Assembly (NCBI GenBank): GCA_038030265.1
Contig: CM075943.1
Span: 36,828,001 to 36,892,000 of the forward strand
DNA: 64,000 nucleotides
Reading direction: 5' to 3'
DNA from: Corythucha ciliata
Lineage: Eukaryota; Arthropoda; Insecta; Hemiptera; Tingidae
Below, in pieces: positions 34,050 to 43,433 of the stretch. The notes beneath the pieces are model-generated. The model was given only the letters and a program-made list of their open reading frames with translations. It was not told the DNA's origin and made no database searches. The first letter of the stretch is position 1, and each line of letters opens with the position of its first letter. The position numbers and the translations under genes were made by a program.

Positions 34050-34706
34050 TGCTTTGGTTGTCAGGCGCTGGGTCATATTAAACAAAATTGTCCTAAAACC
34101 CGTTTGGATGGTAAAGACCCGAAGTCCGGTCCCTCATCTACCGTTAAACGGCTGGCGCGCCCCTCAAAACCGTGCCTATATTGCCAATCGCTTGAACACT
34201 TTCCAGTAAATTGCATGAAAGGGAAAAATACCCATGAGAAGTCGTGTGATTTCTGCGGATTTCTTGGCCACGAACAGAGTGAATGTCGAATGTACTCCGC
34301 GAGGAACACACAAAATGACCCTGAATGAAGCTTTCGAACAGCTTGAATGTTGTCCTCATTCCTCATGTTGAGTCCCCCGGACCACCTCTCATTCTTCTCG
34401 AGGTCACCTATGGAAAAGTTGTCTGCATGCCCAATGGTGGTGGATACTGGGGCCCAGACGTCTATCCTACCTTATGCCTTCCCAAACGTGCCCATAGAGC
34501 CGTCAGACCTCATTGCTCAGTTTGCTGACGGTTCAGAAATGCCTCTGCCTGGTCGCCCAACATTGCGAGTGCAAACCCTCGGGCGAACCGTGGAACACTC
34601 CTTTGCAGTGCCACCGAGACCTTACACCGACCGAGGGTTATTAGGACTAGACATGTTAAAGAAGCTCTCCATAATTATCGATCCCGTGAGTGGAACGGTT
34701 GCCTAA
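34050..34706 (+). pseudogene. retrotransposon gag zinc-knuckle and retropepsin relic
   Basis: 34050-34328 is open and carries three CCHC knuckles: CFGCQALGHIKQNC, CLYCQSLEHFPVNC and CDFCGFLGHEQSEC. These bind the element RNA in a capsid precursor. A protease follows. Its N-terminal part (PPLILLEVTYGK) is in the -1 frame relative to gag. The catalytic VVDTGAQTSIL and the closing GLLGLDMLKKLSIIIDP are in another frame that ends at 34706. The gag-to-pro -1 relationship is normal for retroelements, while the second shift, near 34432, is a lesion. Capsid, reverse transcriptase and integrase were not found. LTR superfamily undetermined. Confidence 0.65.
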
Positions 34707-35349
34707 AAGGAAAGTGAAGAAACAAGAGGGCGACGTACCTTGGGTTTACTAGTAGACCCTCGTCCCTGTGAAACAATTGAGAATCCAGTTTTGCTTTCTT
34801 CTGGGGTCGCCATTGAATCTTGCAAAGTTTCTACTATAATCCTTTGGCCCAGGGGGTGGGCGCCCCGTGCGCCCCCGGACCGGGGGAGCGGCCCGATAGA
34901 GACGTTGCCGAACAGCGGTTAACGAACAGTCCACTCAAAATTACTTATAACCGCCGCGCGACTGATCGACCAGCGATACCGATTATCTTATATCACGGCG
35001 GCACAGAACAGTTCCTATAGGCATAGCAGTTTTTAATTTAATTTAATTTTTAATTTGACCTTTTACGGAAAATCAGCTTTTCTTCGTCAAGACCGTTCAC
35101 ACCGTCACAGCAGGCTTTTTTCGCGTGTCTCTCCAAAATCGTAATGCTAGTAAACGCGCACACGCGTAAAGGTTCCCCTTTCAATGGTTGGACAAGAGAC
35201 AAATAAACTAATTCCACCGGCAGCCGAGAGAGAGAGAGTCAGTCTCCACTTCTCAGTATTTAACAGATATATTGTCCCTAAATAATAATAGTCTGTGAGC
35301 CCGCCCCGGGAAAAAAATCCGGGTCACTTGATCGTGTCTGGCACAGCAC
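34707..35349. other. unassigned; small GC-rich patch then AT-rich
   Basis: A GC-rich segment at 34850-34930 contains the palindromic GGTGGGCGCCCCGTGCGCCC-like core. No reverse transcriptase motif and no long frame. A (GA)n stretch lies at 35226-35238. Confidence 0.4.
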
Positions 35350-35667
35350 ATGTGTCTTGACTCAGAGACCAGACTAGCACTTTCATTCCACTTTTTTTTT
35401 TTTTTTAAAGCTGGCTCCACATAGTTATGAGGTGTTATTCGCCGAATAACGAGCAAAATATTTAATTTTAGGCAAAATACTTAACTTTTAGGCGGTCGGT
35501 TTCTAGGCAATGGTAGACATTTTTAAATATTTTGCTCGTTATTTGGCGAACACCGCATGTGTGGAGCCGGCTTGACATGTACATGTAAATAATTTGCGTA
35601 TGGCACGCAAACGGGCGTGAATATGTAATTAAAAGGAGAGAAAAATAGAATTGGCGACATAAGTTGA
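35350..35667. repeat. duplicated intron segment with foldback MITE (copy 2)
   Basis: Same order and high similarity as 27326-27619, ending at the same CATAAGTTG. No first exon of a peptide gene follows and no Gly/His-rich exon lies nearby. It is therefore a relic or an independent duplication, not a fifth gene. Confidence 0.7.
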
Positions 35668-37240
35668 AATTCGCAAGGATTGCTTGAATTTACAGGTCAA
35701 AACGAGCGATTTTGAATAGAAAAATCACTCTTTTTTCTAAAAAAAACTGTCATTTCTGCCGAAAAATCGCCAATTAATTAAACAAATGCTCATGAGTAAT
35801 TTTGAAAGGGACACGTTGAAGAAGTTTTTCTGATCCATCGAAAGTCGATAGGCGGAGATTTAGTATGGACAAGTGGTGATTGACTTTCATTGAAAAAATA
35901 AAAGTTCCTGTTTCGCAAAACTTTGAGGAGCTGCCGAGGATACAGAAACAGTTATTTTTTGACGAAAATAGATAGTCCTGACCTGAGAATGTCACCTGGG
36001 AAGCGAGTTACTCGCATTTTGTCCAGGAAAATTATGTTATCCTAAAAAGACGCTAGAAAGATCATATCTCGAAGGGTTTTGATTTTCGGACCATGGGTTA
36101 TGGGGTGTTTTCGATCGCAAATGAGGTCTAATTTTACCCAATTTTTTCTTTACACTTAAACCCTTCCTCCCTGTATACATACTATATGTTACCGTCAAAA
36201 CCCGAAATCAGTCAAAACCCGAATTACCTAGACATAACTAGCTTTACCAAAGCTCCTTAGCTAAAACTAGTATTTACTAGGTAAATCTAGAATTGACGAT
36301 GGAGGTCAGGGAAAACTAGAATTTACGGATGAATTGTTCCTTATTAATATAATATTAGTTTTCGACAGTGCGGACTGCGGAAGCACGTTGGGTCCATTTG
36401 TTTATCGTCCGGAGCTGCACTGTAGCACTAAAAGTACAAACCTTCCATTATTTTTTCGCGTTATTCCACATGATAACCCGTGAGGTTACAAAATATCGTG
36501 CTGCTCGGAATAGTCCGGTACGACAAACGAATAGACCTATTAAAATGATACTGGAGAAGCTCCCCCTCCCCTCCCATATAGTCAAATAGCTTGAGAAGTG
36601 CGCCCCCTCTTGGACACATGTCTGAATCCGCGCCTGGCCATAATGTGTTTTCCCGTCTGCTTCGGGTGGTCCTTCGTTCTGTCTACTGAATAGGAAAAAT
36701 CCTTTAAGGGTTATTCAAAAGTTTGCTGCTCAAACCGGAGAAATTGGTTACACTATCTTCCTTCACGAGGTCCTTCAGGCTCCCAGGAAGGACCCTGTTT
36801 TGAAAGAAGTACCTTTTAGGGTCCTTTCGAGAAAAGCAAAGGACCACAGGACCATTAGCTGAAAAGAAGTGCCGTCCTTTCAAAAGAAGGACCTCTGGTC
36901 ACCGTAGTTATAGGGGTCCTGGGTATACATCAATTTTTTGCGACTTCCTGTAGAAAAGAAATAAGCCCCGGCGATAAACAGCTCGGACTGTGTTTTCATG
37001 CATGCTCGTCAATAGAGGTGCGAGATCTTATACTTATTGTTAGTTCTTTTTGATTAACGAATAAATGAGAAGGTATCCTCTATATCGAATCAAATTTATA
37101 GGAAAGGAATTCGTTCAGTTTGCTGTAAGGATCAAGAGGAAAAAATTATCACTTTTAACTTATCATCATTTGAAATGATGCTTAAGTCAAAGACAGGATA
37201 GGAAAACGCATTGTAACATTCTTACCCCACAATTTTATAC
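35668..37240. other. intergenic, no gene recognised
   Basis: AT-rich. The 36700-36930 stretch has several AAGGACC/GGTCCTT words in both orientations, suggesting an old hairpin. No protein similarity was recognised. Confidence 0.45.
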
Positions 37241-37273
37241 TATGTTCAGTAACCCCGTTCTATCTTATTGTTG

Positions 37274-37345
37274 GGTGGCAAAGTCATATGGAAAACCAAG
37301 TTATTCGACTCGAAAAAAAAAGTTAATTTTTTTGTGGGTTGGGAA
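37274..37345. repeat. short repeat shared with 38438-38655
   Basis: CAAAGTCATATGGAAAACCA followed by GTTAATTTTTTTGTG occurs here and, split by unrelated sequence, at 38438-38480 and 38626-38640. Copy 1 of the 830-bp element lies between the two occurrences. Confidence 0.5.
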
Positions 37346-37429
37346 ATTTGCTCCCGTTGATATAATAAAAAGGCTAAAACCCGCCAAATTCAAAAAAATA
37401 TATTTTCGAAGAGGAGGCGAATGTTCAAG

Positions 37430-37645
37430 CAATAATGGCCGCGTTGCAAAACTCCAGACTGGTTTAGCGCTTAATGAGCACTTATCTTTTTCCGTTGCAA
37501 AACTGTCAATCTAATTCAGCGCTGAGTAAGTGCTTAAACACGCCCCATCGCGATACAAATCACCGTTGTAAAACTCCAGTAAGCGCTTAATTCTACACTT
37601 CAGTGCTTAAACACGAGCCCCGAGTTTTGCAACGCAACCATTGTT
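37430..37645. mobile_element. foldback MITE, CAATAATGG/GTTGCAAAACTC termini
   Basis: CAATAATGGCCGCGTTGCAA at the left and GTTTTGCAACGCAACCATTG at the right. GCGCTTAA and AGTGCTTAAACACG words are arranged in both orientations inside. Confidence 0.65.
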
Positions 37646-37680
37646 GATAAAAATAATCAGTAAAGAAGAGGAAATAAACT

Positions 37681-38438
37681 ATTGGCGATTGTAGCTAAGG
37701 GATACGATGTCTGGCGACGTTTCAGAGAAACATTGAGTCCGGTACGCCATGTGATTTGTTGCTGTCGTTTGACAACAAACTACAACAAAGGTTTTATACA
37801 ATGAGGAAGTTCATGTATCAAAAATGTTGATCAGTGACACTTTTTTACTATGAACCACGGCTAAATAATCCGATGGTGACGAGGAGGCCTCGATATTGTA
37901 CCATTGGCATCACCGAATCAAGAAAACAAGACGGTTATGCGGGTGCGCAGTACTCCCGTACAGAAACTTTCACTGTCGGCTATATGTTGGAGCAGGAAAA
38001 CTCGAAAACACCGATTCAAAAACGTTTTCGACCATTTTGCTGAACCTGTGCCGTCCTCTGAGCACTAAAACGAAACGGTGAACTGGCGAGTACCAATGAA
38101 GAAATGATAGGGCGCTCGTGGGATGTCTCTCAAGGGTGAATCCAGAGAAAACTGTGTGCTGTGGTTTCTCTTCCCATCGTAACCGAGACACAACATTGTC
38201 ATTTCATTGTTTCACAAAAATTGAAGGTTCAACGGTGTCAGCAATCAATTAGCCCAGTGTTGGGAGAAAGTCGACCGCCGACGTTCGAGTATAAGTGTAT
38301 CAGAGACCATGTTCTTCTGTTCTCGTCACTTTAGGCCAACTGACTACTTTTTTCTCATTATGTTACGTTATGTGAGGTTGACCACGAAAAAACACTTTTA
38401 AAAAACACAAGACTTGTTATCATTTAACATATGTAGGG
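37681..38438 (+). mobile_element. ATTGGCGATTGTAGCT element, copy 1 (right end lost)
   Basis: Almost identical over about 700 bp to 41744-42573. It starts with the same terminal ATTGGCGATTGTAGCT but breaks off at GTAGGGAG, where the complete copy continues to its inverted terminal repeat. A 69-aa frame (37834-38043) is preserved in both copies but resembles nothing I know, and the element may be non-coding. Confidence 0.7.
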
Positions 38439-38700
38439 AGCAAAGTCATATGGAAAACCAAGTCATTCAGCTCGTGGTGATAACGTGTAACCAGTCTGGT
38501 TGGGATAATTGCTCACTACAGATAGCACCACTATTACTATGAGCTATATCATTATCCATATGCGAACCGCTTTTTTGTTGTTTACAGTTGTCTGTTATCA
38601 ATTTATCAAGTCAGAGTTAATTTTTTTGTGAGGTGACGAAATGAAATGTATTTTAATTAATTTTCTAATCCACGCAACTTGAAAATAATTTCACGTGACT

Positions 38701-38847
38701 TAAGCCCTGTTCACACGATGCAATGTTTGAAGTTATATTGCATGCTGGTTTTTTAAAAACATATGTTACTTGGTAGTGACCGGATGTTTTTAAAAATCCA
38801 GCATGCAATTTAGCTTCAAACATTGCATCGTGTGAACAGGGGGCCTA
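38701..38847. mobile_element. foldback MITE, CCTGTTCACACGATGCA termini
   Basis: TAAGCCCTGTTCACACGATG and its reverse complement bracket a hairpin with internal AAACATATGTTACTTGG and CCGGATGTTTTTAAAAA. A related copy with changed termini lies at 46641-46784. Confidence 0.75.
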
Positions 38848-39737
38848 ATCTCTAACTCCGAAGCAATAGCTTTTTGGAAGTCATATGTTTATTTCATTCA
38901 TTTTCTTCGAACAAATGAATGAAATAGACACATGGCTGGCGAAAAAAATATTACTTCTTGTTAGAGAATAGGCCCCCAGGGCTTTAAACTGTGGCCATAT
39001 TTAGTGAGAAACGCTTTATATCCAGTTTAATATCTGCTACCGGCATTTCGGTCACCACCTACTTCAACTTTTTTCTGGCAATTAATCGTCGTACTGAGGT
39101 GAGATGAGACTCAACAATTATTTTGTCCACTGGGCTCAAAAGGCCTCACAAGTATACAGGGTGTCCAATAACGAGATGCTCAGAGAAAAACCTGAGTTTG
39201 GGGACATCATTTGGGACCAAAATGCCCATGTGACTTTTTTAAAAATTCCTTTTAGTTTTCTCAGAATCGTCCTTTTTACGTTATTTTGGCTTGTTGCTTC
39301 TTTTTTTCGAAATGTGCATGTTGCAAGCCTCGTAAATCTTTCAAACCCAAAACTAAGGAGCTCGTTGGAAAGAGCACAACATTTTCTTACAGAATAGTTC
39401 ATTTAAATCATGATTAAACTACATTTATTTGGCATGACAGAAGCTCAAACGAAAACAAACTTCATTTTTCAAAAATGTGGAAAATTTCGGACGTGATTTT
39501 CTAAACTTTCCTAAATTGTCGACTATTATTTTTACCGCTGGAAAAACTTCCTAATTTAGTGAGCTTTCGAATGATCTATTCACTTTTTGATATTCGTCCA
39601 TTTTGGTAGGAGTAATTAGGCAAAATGTCTGAAAAATCTCAGGCGACACGTGCAAAATGAGTTACATGAGACATCTTTTTTTCGGGTGTATTTTCACTGA
39701 AATTGGTTTTCAACAGGAACAACGATCTGAAAACGAC

Positions 39738-39893
39738 TATGTATGTTTATGTAGAACCGGTGACCAAAGAGGAGAGCGCCTCTAGGCAAGAAAGTGGCCC
39801 TAAAAATTGCACCGGAACGAACATGACAATTTTCTCTGCTACACTCTCCTCGCAGCTCTCCTCTTGAGTCACCGCTCCTACATAAACATACTT
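39738..39893. mobile_element. foldback unit nested at the inner end of the left arm
   Basis: GTATGTTTATGTAGAACCGG at the left and GCTCCTACATAAACATAC at the right are inverted, with GAGGAGAGC motifs inside on both sides. It overlaps the inner end of the 39155 element arm, so the large arms may have grown by including it. Confidence 0.5.
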
Positions 39894-40002
39894 TAAGGAA
39901 ATAATGATAATTTATGTTATCCAAGCTTTCTTGAGTCAGTAATGAAGAGGAGGGGCAAGAAGTAAGATTAAGGAAATATGTAATTAAGCATGAATAAAGC
40001 TG

Positions 40003-40247
40003 TAGCCGCGTAGAAGCCTACATCGTACATTGTCTGTCTTACATCGTTGAGGTTCGTCAAAAACGGACCGGATTCGGCTGCTCGCCATCTTCAATATTTA
40101 ATTTGCCAACTGAAACCAAACGAGTTTCAGTTGGGAAACCAAACGCTGAAGATGGCGAGCAGCCGAAACAGGTCCGTTTTGTGACGAGCCTCAACAGAAA
40201 AGACAGGCAATGTAGGCTCGTACGGCTACAGCTTTATGCATGCTTTA
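40003..40247. mobile_element. foldback MITE, GCTGTAGCCG/CGGCTACAGC termini
   Basis: Inverted pairs: GTAGCCGCGTAGAAGCCTAC with GTAGGCTCGTACGGCTAC, and GGCTGCTCGCCATCTTCA with TGAAGATGGCGAGCAGCC. The loop contains AAACGAGTTTC. A diverged fragment of the family lies at 2916-3140. Confidence 0.7.
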
Positions 40248-40559
40248 TCCACTAACCCTCGTAGTTTAAGCGCTTCTACTAACAACTTAAAGATGTAAGA
40301 AGATCAAATTAAAAGAAAGAACAAATCAATTCGTGTAAAGAGAAAGTAAATCTGGAGACTACTAACCACAAAATATGACAGTGGTAATAATAATAATAAT
40401 AATATTAAAAATAATAAAAAAAAGAAACCCTCTTTCTCTCTGGAGCTGCTCGAAGTGTCCTCCATGTTCCGGAAGACACAATTCCGCTCTTCGACCAACT
40501 GCATTTGTAGCACGTTGGAGCTCCTCAGGGTTTCTTCTCAGCTTGTTGCTCGCCGATAT

Positions 40560-40668
40560 CAAAATGAAATGAAATGAAATTTATTTGCACACAGACAAAA
40601 ATCCTAGTGCCAGCTCCCAAAAGTAAGACTTGTGGCGGGAGCTGGAAAATCATCCGGGCTTGTAGCCT
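40560..40668 (-). mobile_element. 3' tail of a non-LTR retroelement (candidate)
   Basis: On the minus strand a stretch CTGGCACTAGGATTTTTGTC leads to GTGTGCAAATAAATTTCATT with an AATAAA and then a (TTTCA)n tail. Short-repeat tails after a poly(A) signal are typical of non-LTR elements. No coding part is attached here. Confidence 0.4.
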
Positions 40669-41252
40669 TGAGGCGCTCTCCTCTTTGGTCACCGGTTCTA
40701 CATAAACATACCATTAGTCGTTTTCAGATCGTTGTTCCTGTTGAAAACCAATTTCAGTGAAAAAACACCCGAAAAAAATATGTCTCATGTAATCCACTTT
40801 GCTCGTGTCACCTGAGGTTTTTCAGACATTTTGCCTAATTTCTCCTACCAAAATGGACGAATATCAAAAAGTGAATAGATCATTCGAAAGCTCACTAAAT
40901 TAGGAAGTTTTTCCAGCGGTAAAAATAATAGTCGACAATTTAAGAAAGTTTAGAAAATCACGTACGGAATTTTCCAAATTTTTGAAAAATGAAGTTTGTT
41001 TCCGTTTGAGCTTCTGTCATGCCAAATAAATGTAGTTTAATCATGATTTGAATGAACTATTCTGTAAGAAAATTTTGTGCTCTTTCCAACGAGCTCCTTA
41101 GTTTTGGGTTTGCAAGAATTACGAGGCTTGCAACAAGCACATTTTGTAAAAAAAGAAGTAACAAGCCAAAATTACGTAAAATGGACGATTCTGAGAAAAC
41201 TAAAAGGAATTTTTAAAAATGTCACATAGGCATTTTGGTCCCAAATGATGGC

Positions 41253-41743
41253 ATCCCAATTAGTGTGCCGTTTTTTTTTTGTTTACGCTCCCTCTATTAT
41301 TTATCTGTGCTCGCTGGTTGGGGAGAATGAAAATTACTCCATATAAAATAAAGTTAGAACATGATTCAAAACCTTGGGCGGCACGGGCCCCAAGGAAAAT
41401 CTCCTTCCACCTGAAAAAGGCAACCAAACAAGAGCTGGACCGTCTAGAAACCGTATATTAGAACACGATCACGGACATAACAAGTTTAGTGACGCGGTGA
41501 AAATCAACCCTCTTAAATTTTCCGGAAATGGATCGGGGTCAACTAGAACTATTAAGCCTAAATACCGCAATCGAAGCCGTGCTGGCGAAAACACAATCGG
41601 ATTCTCTTATTGCGAGGGTTTTCTTGCTTTTCTTTTATTTTAAGCCTGGATAATTGTTACGTTAACGTTTTTAATTTATTTGAATATGTTTAAGGTTTTC
41701 ACAATTAAGATTTTATTAATCATTTCTTTGAATCAGGGTTCGT
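41253..41743. other. unassigned short segment
   Basis: It begins with a T-run. Two overlapping frames of 60 and 89 aa show no domain. It lies between the foldback element and copy 2 of the 830-bp element. Confidence 0.35.
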
Positions 41744-42573
41744 ATTGGCGATTGTAGCTAAGAGATACGATGTCTGGCGACGTTTCAGAGAAACATTGAG
41801 TCCGGTACTCCATGTGATTTGTTGTTGTCGTTTGACAACAAACTACAACAAAGGTTTTATACAATGAGGAAGTTCATGTATCAAAAATGTTGATCAGTGA
41901 CACTTTTTTACTGTGAACCACGGCTAAATAATCCGATGGTGACGAGGAGGCCTCGATATTGTACCATTGGCATCACCGAATCAAGAAAACAAGACGGTTA
42001 TGCGGGTGCGCAGTACTCCCGTACAGAAACTTTCACTGTCGGCTATATGTTGGAGCAGGAAAACTCGAAAACACCTATTCAAAAACGTTTTCGACCATTT
42101 TGCTGAACCTGTGCCGATCTCTGAGCACTAAAACGAAACGGTGAACTGGCGAGTACCAATGAAGAAATGATAGGGCGCTCGTGGGATGTCTCTCAAGGGT
42201 AAATCCAGAGAAAACTGTGTGCTGTGGTTTCTTTTCCCATCGTAACCGAGACACAACATTGTCATTTCATTGTTTCGCAAAAATTGAGTGTTCAACGGGT
42301 CAGCAATCAATTAGCCCAGTGTTGGGAGAAAGTCGACCGCCGAAAGGCTTGGGGGCTTTCTTGAGGTTCGAGTATAAGTGTATCAGAGACCATGTTCTTC
42401 TGTTCTCGTCAGTTTAAGCAAACTGACTACTTTTTCCCCTTTATGTTACGGACGTTGACCACGAAAAACACTTTTAAAAAACACAAGACTTGTTATCATT
42501 TAACATATGTAGGGAGTACCGGTTTCATTATCACACGACACTAGCGCCGCTAGTGATAGCTACAATCGCCAAT
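41744..42573 (+). mobile_element. ATTGGCGATTGTAGCT element, copy 2 (complete, 830 bp)
   Basis: Starts ATTGGCGATTGTAGCT and ends AGCTACAATCGCCAAT, a perfect 16-bp terminal inverted repeat. It is nearly identical to 37681-38438 in direct orientation 4 kb away. Too small for a known transposase; the only conserved frame is 69 aa and unrecognised. Best read as a young non-autonomous DNA transposon. Confidence 0.75.
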
Positions 42574-43017
42574 GGGGAACTTGCACATTTTTCAAAAGTT
42601 GGTGTTGCTTAAAGAGGGCTCTTCCACAAGTCTATTGCTCACATTAAACTTCAAAATCAGTCAAGGATGCTTTTTTAGTGAATTTTTAAAAATTTTGAGT
42701 GGGGGTTCGATTACGTAAAAACTTACTCATTGAAATTGATGATGCGGGGAAGAGGGGGTTAGATACGTTCACTGGGAATAAATTTTTCATGTTATTTGTA
42801 AACAAACAATTTTAGAGTTCCCTCAAATGCTTCACAAGTAAGTATTTACGTCATTTCTCCTCGCACCATCCATCCCCTTCTGAAGAACTTTGAACCTTTT
42901 TTAAAAATCTTAAAACGCACCAATCGGGTTGCAACTTCCGTTGTTATCCTTCAGTTCACGGGTCAAATCACCGGTATGCTTTTCTCCCCAATCTGAGATT
43001 CATGCAAGTTCCCCATT
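42571..43017. mobile_element. MITE, CAATGGGGAACTTGCA termini
   Basis: CAATGGGGAACTTGCACA at the left and ATGCAAGTTCCCCATTG at the right, about 447 bp. The interior matches 58575-58972 and 13015-13270 in inverted orientation. It directly abuts, and shares its first bases with, the end of the 830-bp element. Confidence 0.65.
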
Positions 43018-43393
43018 GGGTTGTTTTTGTATTAATGAGTGCGTCAATTATAAAAAAGAGAAACTTACAGATAGTTTTCATCCTTTTACCGGTGAGTTGA
43101 ATAAAAGCTGAGGAGGCGGCGGAGACGACGTCCTTTTTTTGTAATAAAATTTAATTCGTAAAGAAAAATTGTGGAAAAACACATATGGGGGTAACTACTT
43201 ATCCCTTTTTTCCTTTATCAAAATTCATTTCCCTTTTCTATGGGTTTTTCTTAGTCTTTGTAATTCCTTCGAATTGAAATCCGAGCGTAAAAAAATCCAA
43301 AATTTGATTCGTCCCTTTATTAATCATACCAGGAAAAAAGAAAGTTAAAGCACGAGATGTCAAACGTTTTTTCTTTTAAATTCTCAATTACTG

Positions 43394-43433
<40 letters not shown>

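Larger units (their letters stand above)
39155..41252. mobile_element. long-armed foldback element, TACAGGGTGTCC type
   Basis: The left arm (about 39203-39788) and right arm (about 40665-41252) are inverted copies of each other over roughly 585 bp. Shared words in order are ATTTGGGACCAAAATG, GTTGGAAAGAGCACAA, TTTGGCATGACAGAAGCT, GAGCTTTCGAATGATC and ACCGGTTCTACATAAACAT. The left end keeps TACAGGGTGTCC while the right end has lost it. The centre contains two smaller hairpins and a non-LTR-like tail (listed separately). It has the same arm plan as the 4754-6396 element but is clearly diverged. Confidence 0.65.

Noticed and set aside
34050..34706. Active retroelement
   Set aside because: Stop and frameshift between gag and protease; no reverse transcriptase or integrase found.
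40304..40562. Minus-strand frames of about 66-69 aa in the centre of the 39-41 kb foldback
   Set aside because: No recognisable motif. Probably an old retroelement remnant, too little to call.
37834..42106. 69-aa frame conserved in both 830-bp elements as a gene
   Set aside because: Conservation is expected from two near-identical young copies. No domain and no evidence of selection.
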